A stretch of DNA of 64,000 nucleotides from contig JBFIKF010000001.1 in NCBI GenBank assembly GCA_041600415.1, positions 310,001 through 374,000 on the forward strand, read 5' to 3'. The notes beneath the pieces were generated by a model. It searched no databases, was not told the origin of the DNA, and saw nothing but the letters and a program-made list of their open reading frames with translations. This document shows, in pieces, positions 41,534 through 49,896 of this stretch (position 1 is the first letter of the stretch; each line of letters opens with the position of its first letter). Position numbers and translations under genes: made by a program. The DNA comes from JBFJKD01 sp041600415. Lineage in GTDB: Bacteria; Pseudomonadota; Gammaproteobacteria; Pseudomonadales; Porticoccaceae.

Positions 41534-43366
41534 CTAAAGCTGCGTTAAATCTCGCACCGCGCCCTTGTCCGCACTGGTGGCGAATCTGGCGTACGCTTTC
41601 AAGGCTGTAGTTACCTTACGGGTTCGTTTTTCCTGGGGATGCCAACCCTTCAGATCCTGCGCCGCGCGACGCTGTTGTAGTTGCTGGTCACTCAACTGCA
41701 CATTGATAGTGCGCTGGTGAATGTCGATCTGAATCAGGTCACCGTCTTCGATCAGGCCGATTGCGCCACCGGATGCGGCTTCCGGGGAGACATGACCGAT
41801 GGACAGGCCGGAGGTGCCTCCGGAAAAACGTCCATCGGTAATCAACGCGCAGACTTTACCCAGGCCCTTGGATTTAAGGTGGCTGGTGGGATAGAGCATT
41901 TCCTGCATGCCGGGGCCGCCGCGCGGGCCCTCGTAACGTATCACCACCACGTCGCCGGGTTTGATCGCATCGCCCAAAATGGCGTCTACGGTGGCATCCT
42001 GGCTTTCAAACACCCGTGCCCGACCCTCGAATACCAGAATACTCTCGTCGACTCCCGCGGTTTTCACCACGCAACCGTCCGGTGCGATATTGCCGTACAG
42101 CACCGCCAGACCGCCCTCCTGACTGTAAGCGTGTTCAAGATCGCGAATACAGCCGTTGGCGCGGTCGACATCCAGGCTCGGCCAGCGGGTATCCTGACTG
42201 AACGCCGTTTGTGTGGGGATACCCGCGGGGCCAGCCTTGAAAAGGTGTCTCGCGTTGTCGCTGGCGGTGCCAGCGATATCCCATTGCGCCAGCGCTTCAC
42301 TCAGAGTGGTACTGTGCACGGTGGGGATGTCCCCGTGCAGCAATCCGGCGCGGTTCAATTCACCAAGAATGCCCATAACACCACCGGCGCGGTGCACGTC
42401 CTCCATATGGTAGAGCGGTGTACTCGGTGCAACTTTGCATAATTGCGGCACCTTCCGAGACAGCCGGTCGATGTCTGCCATGGTGAAATCCAGTTCCGCC
42501 TCCTGTGCGGCCGCCAACAAATGCAAAATGGTGTTGGTGGAACCGCCCATGGCAATATCCAGGCACATGGCATTTTCGAACGCCTGAAAATTGGCCACCG
42601 AGCGGGGCAACACGCTGTAGTCGTCCTGTTCATAATGGCGTTTGCTAATCTCCACGATTTTACGACCGGCCTCCAGAAACAGTTCGCGACGATCCGCGTG
42701 GGTGGCCAGCAACGAGCCGTTGCCGGGCAGCGAAAGCCCCAGGGCTTCGGTTAGACAATTCATGGAATTGGCGGTGAACATGCCGGAACAGGAGCCACAG
42801 GTGGGGCACGCGGAACGCTCGTACTCGGCAACCTTTTCGTCGTCAGCACTGTCGTCAAAAGCAATGAGGATGGCATCCACCAGGTCCAGTTTGTCCGCCG
42901 ACAATTTCGTCTTGCCGGCTTCCATCGGCCCGCCGGAGACAAACACGGTGGGAATATTCAGGCGCAGCGCCGCCATTAACATGCCCGGTGTAATTTTGTC
43001 GCAGTTGGAAATACATACCAGTGCGTCGGCGCAGTGGGCGTTAACCATGTATTCGACCGAGTCGGCGATAACGTCCCGCGATGGCAGGGAATAGAGCATA
43101 CCGTCATGGCCCATGGCGATACCGTCGTCTACGGCAATGGTGTGAAATTCCCGGCCCACGCCGCCGGCTTTGGCAATCTCGTCGATTACCATTTGGCCCA
43201 GATCCTTAAGGTGCACATGGCCCGGGACGAATTGGGTAAAAGAGTTGGCGACGGCGATAATAGGTTTGTCGAAATCGTCGTCTTTCAGCCCGGTGGCTCT
43301 CCACAGGGCGCGAGCGCCGGCCATGTTGCGGCCTTTGGTGGTGGTATGGGAGCGGTAGGTCGGCAT
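41534..43366 (-). CDS. ilvD: dihydroxy-acid dehydratase
   Basis: A 610-residue iron-sulfur enzyme that dehydrates 2,3-dihydroxy acids to the 2-oxoacid precursors of valine and isoleucine. Marks are RSHTTTKGRNMAGARALWRATG, the cluster cysteines in ISNCDKITPGMLMAA and CPTCGSCSGMFTANSMNCLTEALGL, and the C-terminal ITDGRFSGGTSGLSIGHVSPEAA. ATG 43366 follows AGGGGAAT; the frame extends upstream to 43408 without homology. Length is close to E. coli IlvD (616). Confidence 0.97.
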   Translation of the reverse strand: MPTYRSHTTTKGRNMAGARALWRATGLKDDDFDKPIIAVANSFTQFVPGHVHLKDLGQMVIDEIAKAGGVGREFHTIAVDDGIAMGHDGMLYSLPSRDVIADSVEYMVNAHCADALVCISNCDKITPGMLMAALRLNIPTVFVSGGPMEAGKTKLSADKLDLVDAILIAFDDSADDEKVAEYERSACPTCGSCSGMFTANSMNCLTEALGLSLPGNGSLLATHADRRELFLEAGRKIVEISKRHYEQDDYSVLPRSVANFQAFENAMCLDIAMGGSTNTILHLLAAAQEAELDFTMADIDRLSRKVPQLCKVAPSTPLYHMEDVHRAGGVMGILGELNRAGLLHGDIPTVHSTTLSEALAQWDIAGTASDNARHLFKAGPAGIPTQTAFSQDTRWPSLDVDRANGCIRDLEHAYSQEGGLAVLYGNIAPDGCVVKTAGVDESILVFEGRARVFESQDATVDAILGDAIKPGDVVVIRYEGPRGGPGMQEMLYPTSHLKSKGLGKVCALITDGRFSGGTSGLSIGHVSPEAASGGAIGLIEDGDLIQIDIHQRTINVQLSDQQLQQRRAAQDLKGWHPQEKRTRKVTTALKAYARFATSADKGAVRDLTQL

Positions 43367-43784
43367 GGGTATTCCCCTGGCAAGTAGGACTGAAGGAAAA
43401 AAATGCAATTGAAAATAGGTTGCGAGGACCAGAAGAATAGCAGATTTTGCGATGAAGCCGTAGCCTGTAACGACCAGGCGGCGCGTGGCATCGAGCGATA
43501 AAAGCCGTTAATAGCTCGCCGTCGTCATAATGACAAGAGGTAAGTTTTCATGCCCGGTACAAGCGCTGATATCGAGTACTTTTCCGTGATATTTATCGCC
43601 AGTGCTTTGCCGTATCTGGAGCGGAGTGAATTTGTGGTTATGGTAGCCGCTGGACTAACGTTGCGCGCTGGGTTAGTTTAAGCTCCGCCGCGACGCTATT
43701 TTACGCATCATCTGCAGCCTGTTGCGGCGGTTACCCACACTAGCCTAAACCGGAAAAATTAATACTATAAACGGGAGAAAAATT
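43367..43784. other. 418-base intergenic region between ilvD and mscL
   Basis: The divergent promoters of ilvD and mscL must lie here. I see no convincing -35/-10 pair. The only coding signal is a possible 43-codon frame at 43550-43681 (listed separately). No RNA gene, repeat or terminator was recognised. Confidence 0.5.
43550..43681 (+). CDS. possible 43-residue small protein
   Basis: An ATG at 43550 lies about six bases after AGAGGTAA and opens a 43-residue frame ending in TAA at 43679-43681. The product has a moderately hydrophobic middle (FSVIFIASALPYL, VVMVAAGLTL) and no family I recognise. It could be a small membrane protein or chance. The ribosome-site-like sequence is the only support. 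Confidence 0.2.
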   Translation: MPGTSADIEYFSVIFIASALPYLERSEFVVMVAAGLTLRAGLV

Positions 43785-44237
43785 ATGATTAAAGAATTCA
43801 AAGAATTTGCCATGCGTGGTAACGTCGTGGACATGGCGGTCGGTATCATTATTGGCGGCGCATTTGGCACCATCGTCAAAAGTCTGGTATCCGACGTGAT
43901 TATGCCGCCGATTGGATTGCTGCTTGGCGGCGTCGATTTTTCCAACTTGTTTATCCTGTTGCGCGGTGCCGAAGAAGGCGCGACCTATGCGGCGCTTGCA
44001 GATGCACAGGCGGCGGGAGCGGTCACTATCAACTACGGTATGTTTATCAATAATGTGATTAGTTTTTTGATCGTGGCTTTTGCGGTATTTATGTTGATTA
44101 AAGCGCTTAATTCTGCAAAACGAGAGGAGCCCGCTATCCCCGCGGAAGTGACTACAAAAGAGTGCGCGAAATGTTGTACATCCATTCCAATCAAGGCCAC
44201 GCGTTGTCCCAATTGCACCTCCGATGTCGGTATGTGA
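43785..44237 (+). CDS. mscL: large-conductance mechanosensitive channel MscL with C-terminal Cys4 motif
   Basis: A 150-residue inner-membrane channel that opens under membrane tension to release solutes in osmotic downshock. It has the N-terminal helix KEFKEFAMRGNVVDMAVG, the pore helix GIIIGGAFGTIVKSLVSDVIMPPIG and the second membrane helix NNVISFLIVAFAVFMLIKAL. Instead of the usual charged helix the tail ends with a zinc-ribbon-like CAKC(C)...CPNC (Cys 127, 130, 141 and 144). ATG 43785 follows GGGAG. Confidence 0.95.
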   Translation: MIKEFKEFAMRGNVVDMAVGIIIGGAFGTIVKSLVSDVIMPPIGLLLGGVDFSNLFILLRGAEEGATYAALADAQAAGAVTINYGMFINNVISFLIVAFAVFMLIKALNSAKREEPAIPAEVTTKECAKCCTSIPIKATRCPNCTSDVGM

Positions 44238-44342
44238 TGTCGGAATGTAAAAATATATAGAATCGCTTGTTGCGCAGGGGTATGCTCGACGCACATTTTT
44301 TGTAAACGATGTTCTGTAGAGGTTTTTTAAAGGAGCAAGACG

Positions 44343-44960
44343 TTGGGGTTTTACGATACTTATTGTTTGCCGTCGATTATTAATCTCGCCTGTGCCACCA
44401 AACCGATCCGCAGGCAACGCGCAAAAGTCGTGCCTCTGGCTCAGGGTCGGGTGCTGGAAATCGGTATGGGTTCGGCCTTGAATTTGCCTTTCTACGACGC
44501 CGCAAAAGTCGAATTTATATGGGGTCTGGAGCCGTCTCTTGGCATGCGCAGAAAAGCCGAAAAAAATCTGGCGGCATCGCCGCTGGAAGTGAAATGGCTG
44601 GATCTGGACGCGGAACAAATTCCCCTGGATGACAAGAGTGTCGATACGGTGGTGTTGACCTATACCCTGTGTACGATTCCAGATTGGCACGCTGCATTAC
44701 GGCAGATGCGTCGCGTGCTAAAACCCGGCGGCAAGTTGATTTTTACCGAGCACGGTAAGGCCCCCGATAGCAGCGTGGCGCGCTGGCAGGATCGCCTGAA
44801 TCCCGTCTGGAAAAAGTTGTGCGGCGGTTGCAACCTCAATCGCCCCATGCCGCAGTTAATAGCGGAGGGCGGTTTCCGTGTGGACGAGTTGAACAGTATG
44901 TACCTACCTTCGACGCCGCGCATCGCGGGCTATCATTACTGGGGTGTGGCCAGTCGCTAA
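44343..44960 (+). CDS. class I SAM-dependent methyltransferase
   Basis: A 205-residue methyltransferase with motif I VLEIGMGSALNLPFY, motif II WGLEPSLGMRRKAE, a post-I acidic LDAEQIPLDDKSVDTVVLTYTLCTIPD and motif RVLKPGGKLIFTEHGKAPD. It resembles the UbiE/METTL7-like group; the acceptor is unknown. The start is TTG 44343, supported by AAGGAG eight bases upstream and by the lack of any nearby in-frame ATG. It is 105 bases downstream of mscL. Confidence 0.87.
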   Translation: MGFYDTYCLPSIINLACATKPIRRQRAKVVPLAQGRVLEIGMGSALNLPFYDAAKVEFIWGLEPSLGMRRKAEKNLAASPLEVKWLDLDAEQIPLDDKSVDTVVLTYTLCTIPDWHAALRQMRRVLKPGGKLIFTEHGKAPDSSVARWQDRLNPVWKKLCGGCNLNRPMPQLIAEGGFRVDELNSMYLPSTPRIAGYHYWGVASR

Positions 44961-45066
44961 GTGCGGGCTGGCGCTATGCGTCTGTAGCGAGTTATCAGAT
45001 CGTGATGAGTAATGCTAGCGCCGGTACAGTTTAATTAACCGTAGTAACCCATTGAGGATAAATAGT

Positions 45067-45357
45067 ATGGCAGTCACTGTATTACTGGACCTTAACGTCA
45101 AACCGGAATGTGTGCAGGATACACTAAATGGTCTTGCGCAATTGTTGCCCGAAACTCGCGAATTTGATGGTTGTATCGAAGTCTACGCCCATCAAAATCA
45201 GGATGACCCCACCAATATCGTCGCCATCGAAAAATGGGAGTCGCGGGCGCACTACGAAAAATATTTTGCCTGGCGCACAGAAACCGGCGTGATAGGCCAG
45301 TTGGGTGCCTGGGTTGCGGGGCCGCCGACAATTAGGTATTTCGATAAGAAAGTGTAA
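45067..45357 (+). CDS. antibiotic-biosynthesis-monooxygenase-fold protein
   Basis: A 96-residue ABM/dimeric alpha-beta barrel protein, the fold of YgiN-type quinol monooxygenases. It shows VTVLLDLNVKPECVQDTLNGL, REFDGCIEVYAHQNQDDPTNIVAIEKWESRAHYEKY and GVIGQL. Members act on quinols or small aromatic compounds without a cofactor, or simply bind them; the substrate is unknown. ATG 45067 follows GAGGAT and was chosen over a possible start at 45052. Confidence 0.85.
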   Translation: MAVTVLLDLNVKPECVQDTLNGLAQLLPETREFDGCIEVYAHQNQDDPTNIVAIEKWESRAHYEKYFAWRTETGVIGQLGAWVAGPPTIRYFDKKV

Positions 45358-45466
45358 TATAGCGTCAGCGGTGCAGTCAGATTGGTATTCGTCGCCAAGC
45401 TAACTGCGCTGCTGGTACGGCACGCAATTCAATAGCCGGAGATGCAGATTGCGTTGGCGCGCGGCT

Positions 45467-46765
45467 TTAAATATTTTTTTGAAATATTTTCGAATTGCGC
45501 TGCAAGTTATAGAGCTGCGCTTTACTGGCCGGTAGCGCATCCAGTGCTACGGACTCGAAACCTTTCTCCATAAACCAGTGTGCCGCTTGCGTGGTCAACA
45601 CAAACAATGAATCCAGTTGCAGCGCACGAGCTTGCTCCTCGACATGCAGGAGTAACCGCGAAGCCAGCCCCTGGTTATGGTAATCCGGGTGGGTGGCGAC
45701 ACAGGCGAGTTCGGCGGACTGCGAGTCAGTCAGTGGGTATAACGCTGCACAGCATACGATCATGCCCTCGGGGTGCACCAGCACATAAAACCGTGCTATC
45801 TCCGTCTCCAGTATTTCCCGTGAACGTTTGACCAGGACGCCCTGTTCTTCCAGGGGTGTGATCAATTCAAGAATACCGCCGACATCGTCGATGCTTGCCT
45901 GGCGAATGGTCTCGGCGCCATCCTTAACGATCAGGGTGCCGGCGCCTTCCCGGGTAAACAGCTCGCTCAGCAGCGCGCCATCTTCGCTGAAACTGATGAT
46001 ATGGCTGCGTGGAACGCCGTTAAGGCAGGCGTCGTAGGCGGCTTGTAAGGCCATGCGCAACGGCGACGGAACCTGAGGCATCCAGCTGCTAATTTCGTGC
46101 AGTGAAATAATTTTCTGCAGAGCGCCCTCGCCATTTTCAACGCCGGATTGCGCACTGAATATTATTAACTTTTCGGCATTCAAAGAGATGGCCGTCTGGG
46201 TCGCGACATCCTCAGCGCTCAAATTGAAGGCTTCGCCGGTGGGCGAGTAGCCGATCGGGGACAACAGCACAATGGCGCCATCGTCCAGTTGCCGTTTGAT
46301 GCCGCTGCGATCCACACGCCGTACTTCCCCGGTGTGATGAAAATCAACACCGTCGCGAATGCCCAGGGGTTTGGCGGTGATAAAGTTGCCGCTGACTACC
46401 CGAATGCGCGCGCCGTGCATGGGCGAATTCACCAGGCCCATCGATAGCAGGGACTCGATAGCAATACGAATGCTGCCCGCCGCTTCCTTAACGCAGTGCA
46501 TGGTGTCGCTGTCGGTGACCCGGGTCGCGGCGTGAAATTTCGATGTGATAGCGCCCTGTTGCAGCCGCGCCTCAATTTGTGGGCGCGCACCGTGTACCAG
46601 CACAATGCGTACGCCGAGACTGTTGAGCAGCGCGATATCCTGAATAACGTGGGAAAAGTTCTCGTGGCCGATGCCTTCCCCCGGAATGGCGACCACAAAC
46701 GTCCGGCCCCGGTGCATATTAATGTACGGGGTGGTGTCGCGAAAAAATTTCACGTCGTCGGTCAC
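45467..46765 (-). CDS. argA: N-acetylglutamate synthase ArgA
   Basis: A 432-residue enzyme of arginine biosynthesis that acetylates glutamate. The N-terminal kinase-like regulatory domain (FVVAIPGEGIGHENFSHVIQDIALL, VLVHGARPQIEARL, VLLSPIGYSPTGEAFNL) binds arginine in this family, and the C-terminal GNAT domain (LACVATHPDYHNQGLASRLLLHVEEQA) is catalytic. Length fits ArgA (443 in E. coli). GTG 46765 is the apparent start. argE precedes it by 54 bases on the same strand. Confidence 0.95.
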   Translation of the reverse strand: MTDDVKFFRDTTPYINMHRGRTFVVAIPGEGIGHENFSHVIQDIALLNSLGVRIVLVHGARPQIEARLQQGAITSKFHAATRVTDSDTMHCVKEAAGSIRIAIESLLSMGLVNSPMHGARIRVVSGNFITAKPLGIRDGVDFHHTGEVRRVDRSGIKRQLDDGAIVLLSPIGYSPTGEAFNLSAEDVATQTAISLNAEKLIIFSAQSGVENGEGALQKIISLHEISSWMPQVPSPLRMALQAAYDACLNGVPRSHIISFSEDGALLSELFTREGAGTLIVKDGAETIRQASIDDVGGILELITPLEEQGVLVKRSREILETEIARFYVLVHPEGMIVCCAALYPLTDSQSAELACVATHPDYHNQGLASRLLLHVEEQARALQLDSLFVLTTQAAHWFMEKGFESVALDALPASKAQLYNLQRNSKIFQKNI

Positions 46766-46819
46766 GGCTGCAAGTCCAGTTTGTGTCGCCTGATTAGCGC
46801 GGAATTATAACAGGGGTTG

Positions 46820-47962
46820 TCAGGCTTGAAAGGGCTGGCGGCAAAACCGGTCGATCAGTTTTTCGAGGGTGGCCACGGTGGGTTTGATGCGATCCAGCGC
46901 CAGAAATTCGTTGGGTTGATGAGCCTGGTCGATATCCCCTGGCCCCATGACCAGCACATCCGTACCGAGGTCCTGTAAATAGGGTGCTTCGGTGGCAAAC
47001 GCAACCGCTTCGCGAGTATAGCCGGTGAGTTGTTCGCACATTGCTACCAGTTCCGACTGTGGGTCGCTGGCAAACGCGGGCACGCCGAAGTGCTCAATGG
47101 TCAGGCTGGTGCCATCCTTTTGCCCCAGAGGTAGCAGGCGCTGTTCGAGCATGAGCTGCAATTCTGCCAAAGTCATGCCCGGTAGCGGGCGAATTTCAAA
47201 GCCCAGCTCGCAGTGACCACAAATGCGGTTGGGGTTGTCGCCGCCCTGTACACAGCCAAGATTCAAGGTGGGGTAATCGACGGCGAACAATGGGTCGCGG
47301 TAGCGTTGTTTCAGTTCGTCCTGCAGGATAAACAATTCCTCCAGCACCCGCTGCAAGGTGTGCATGGCATTGTTGCCCAGATTCGGATTACTGGAATGGC
47401 CGGAGCTGCCGCGAATCATGAGTTTTTCGATCAGGATTCCCTTGTGCATGGCCACCGGCTTCATGCCGGTGGGCTCGCCAATAACGCCGTAGCGCGCAAT
47501 GGACTCGCCGCGTTCCGCGAGCGCTCGCGCGCCGGCCATGGAAGATTCCTCATCAGCGGTGGCCAGAATAATCAGCGGCTGTTGCAGGGGTTGGTCGATA
47601 AATCTGCGCGCGGCCTCAAGCGCCAGGGGGAAAAACCCTTTCATATCGCAGGCGCCCAGGCCGTACAGTCGCCCGTCCCGCTCGGTCAGTTTGAACGGAT
47701 CCTGCTGCCACAGATGGTCGTCGCACGGCACCGTATCCATGTGGCCGGCCAGTACCAGACCTGCGGGACCACGGCCCAGGGTGGCGATCAAATTGGCTTT
47801 GCGGGGGTCGTGCAACGGCATAATCTGGACGGCAAAACCGAGGGCTTCCAGCCAGTTCGCCAACAGGTCGATGGCGGCGCGGTTGCCGTGATCGTGATCT
47901 GGATTGGTACTGCTAATGGAGTTGCAGGCAACCAGTGCGCTGAGCATGTTAACAAGCGTCAT
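46820..47962 (-). CDS. argE: acetylornithine deacetylase ArgE
   Basis: A 380-residue M20-family metallohydrolase that removes acetyl from N2-acetylornithine to give ornithine. Zinc ligands appear in LVLAGHMDTVPCDD, YGLGACDMKGFFPLAL and LATADEESSMAGARALAERGE; GSSGHSSNPNLG marks the lid domain. ATG 47962 starts it. It is upstream of argA, so two arginine steps form one unit. Acetylornithine deacetylase together with ArgA implies the linear rather than the cyclic acetyl route. Confidence 0.94.
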   Translation of the reverse strand: MTLVNMLSALVACNSISSTNPDHDHGNRAAIDLLANWLEALGFAVQIMPLHDPRKANLIATLGRGPAGLVLAGHMDTVPCDDHLWQQDPFKLTERDGRLYGLGACDMKGFFPLALEAARRFIDQPLQQPLIILATADEESSMAGARALAERGESIARYGVIGEPTGMKPVAMHKGILIEKLMIRGSSGHSSNPNLGNNAMHTLQRVLEELFILQDELKQRYRDPLFAVDYPTLNLGCVQGGDNPNRICGHCELGFEIRPLPGMTLAELQLMLEQRLLPLGQKDGTSLTIEHFGVPAFASDPQSELVAMCEQLTGYTREAVAFATEAPYLQDLGTDVLVMGPGDIDQAHQPNEFLALDRIKPTVATLEKLIDRFCRQPFQA

Positions 47963-48098
47963 GGCGGGCAGTGTAAACGGGTGGCGTTAATTTGCAATTT
48001 CAATCGCTGACCACTGTATTCGCTGCGGGCAGGGGGCGGAGTGTTGTTGCTGGTTAAATCCCGCTACAATCTTGCCGCACCCGATAAGGAATAACATC

Positions 48099-49874
48099 AT
48101 GGTTCTGACTGCGGCCCCCGATCGCGTACTGGAACTGACGACGGTTCTTCAGGAACTGGTAGCAGCGGGTTTGCTGTCCCAGGAGAATGCCAACATTCTG
48201 GGCGGCAGTAACCGCACTCGCGAACAATCCCTGCAGCATCCTCTGGTGTATATCGCCAGCCAACAGCCCAGCGATGCGAGCCGGCCTGGAAAAACGTTGA
48301 CCCTGCTGGCGTTGAGCGAATGGATGGCAGATCAGGCCGGGCTGGAGTTGGTGCACATCGATCCCCTCAAAATAAATGTCGCCGATGTGGCCAGCATTAT
48401 GTCGTTTGAATATGCCAAGCGACACGGTATTTTGTGTACCGACATAACCTCCGACGAGGTGCTGGTGGCGACCACGCAGCCCTATACGCGCTCGTGGCAG
48501 GCCGGTTTGCAAAAAGTGACACGCAAAACCATACGGCCGGTGTTCGCCAATCCCGCCGACGTGGAAAAATACACGGTTGAGTTTTACTCCCTCGCTAAAT
48601 CGGTGTTTGGCGCCGGTAAAATCGCGGGGGATGCGCGTCCGGGCATCACCAATTTTGAGCAGTTACTGGAGATCGGATCGCTGAAGGATCCGGATGCCCA
48701 GGACAAGCACATCGTCAACATTGTCGATTGGCTGTTGCAGTACGCGTTTGATCAACGGGCCAGCGATATTCACATTGAACCCCGTCGCGACAAAGGCCGA
48801 ATTCGCTTTCGCATCGACGGTATTTTGCATCAGGTTTACGATCTGCCGAGTCCGGTGATGACGGCAATGACCAGCCGCTTAAAAATACTGGGCCGCATGA
48901 ATGTTGCGGAGAAGCGGCGTCCCCAGGACGGGCGCATTAAAACGCGCACGCCCAAAGGCAACGAGGTCGAGTTACGACTGTCGACACTGCCCACCGCGTT
49001 TGGCGAAAAAATGGTCATGCGTATCTTCGACCCCGAGGTGTTGCTGCGCAGCTTTACCGAACTGGGGTTGACCGGGGATGACTACCAGCGCTGGCACGCC
49101 ATGAGCAACCGCCCCCACGGCGTGGTGCTGGTTACCGGCCCGACTGGTTCTGGAAAAACGACAACCCTGTACTCCACCCTTAAAGTGCTGGCCACCGAAG
49201 ACGTGAATGTCAGTACCGTGGAAGACCCAATTGAAATGGTGGAGGAGAGTTTCAACCAGACTCAGGTGCAGCCGCAGATCGACCTGGATTTCGCCGCCGG
49301 TATTCGCACCCTGCTGCGCCAGGATCCGGACATTATCATGGTGGGCGAGATACGGGATATCGAAACGGCGGAAATGGCCATTCAGGCGGCGCTTACCGGC
49401 CATCTGGTGCTGTCGACACTGCATACCAACGACGCCCCTACCGCCATTACCCGAATGCTCGACCTGGGCGTGCCAGCACACCTGATCAAGGTGACCCTTA
49501 ATGGCATTATGGCGCAGCGGCTGGTGCGTACTTTGTGTCCGCACTGCAAGGAAAAAGTGGATATGGACAAGGCGGCCTGGGAGCAGCTCGTGAGCCCCTG
49601 GAAAGCCCCGCCGCCGCCCTTTATGTATCGGCCCAGCGGCTGCCTGGAATGTCGGGATACGGGTTATCTCGGTCGCCAGGGTATCTACGAAATCATGACG
49701 ATCAGTGACGCCGTCCAGTCCCTCATTACCAGTGATTGCGACATTGCGGCGATACGCATTCAGGCCATCAAGGAAGGCATGCGCACTCTGCGTCTGGGTG
49801 GCGCGCAGAAAGTGGGCGCTGGTATTACGTCTTTTGAGGAGGTGCTGCGAGTGGTGCCCAGCAGCGGGCGCTAA
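48099..49874 (+). CDS. GspE/PilB-type secretion ATPase (stand-alone)
   Basis: A 591-residue hexameric-ATPase-family protein of type II secretion and type IV pilus systems. An N-terminal MshEN/GspE-N region (about 20-200) is followed by the catalytic part: SDIHIEPRRDKGRIRFRIDGILHQV, Walker A GPTGSGKTTTLYS (about 347), Asp box STVEDPIEM, Walker B PDIIMVGEIRD, His box LSTLHTNDAPTAI and a zinc tetracysteine CPHC...CLEC. No other secretion or pilus gene lies nearby, so its machine is elsewhere. ATG 48099 follows AAGGAATAA. glnE follows after 22 bases. Confidence 0.93.
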   Translation: MVLTAAPDRVLELTTVLQELVAAGLLSQENANILGGSNRTREQSLQHPLVYIASQQPSDASRPGKTLTLLALSEWMADQAGLELVHIDPLKINVADVASIMSFEYAKRHGILCTDITSDEVLVATTQPYTRSWQAGLQKVTRKTIRPVFANPADVEKYTVEFYSLAKSVFGAGKIAGDARPGITNFEQLLEIGSLKDPDAQDKHIVNIVDWLLQYAFDQRASDIHIEPRRDKGRIRFRIDGILHQVYDLPSPVMTAMTSRLKILGRMNVAEKRRPQDGRIKTRTPKGNEVELRLSTLPTAFGEKMVMRIFDPEVLLRSFTELGLTGDDYQRWHAMSNRPHGVVLVTGPTGSGKTTTLYSTLKVLATEDVNVSTVEDPIEMVEESFNQTQVQPQIDLDFAAGIRTLLRQDPDIIMVGEIRDIETAEMAIQAALTGHLVLSTLHTNDAPTAITRMLDLGVPAHLIKVTLNGIMAQRLVRTLCPHCKEKVDMDKAAWEQLVSPWKAPPPPFMYRPSGCLECRDTGYLGRQGIYEIMTISDAVQSLITSDCDIAAIRIQAIKEGMRTLRLGGAQKVGAGITSFEEVLRVVPSSGR

Positions 49875-49896
49875 CAGCGTAGTGAATTCCTTAATC

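Noticed and set aside
43740..44690. 316-codon open frame antisense to mscL and the methyltransferase
   Set aside because: Overlaps two supported genes in antisense and shows no family features.
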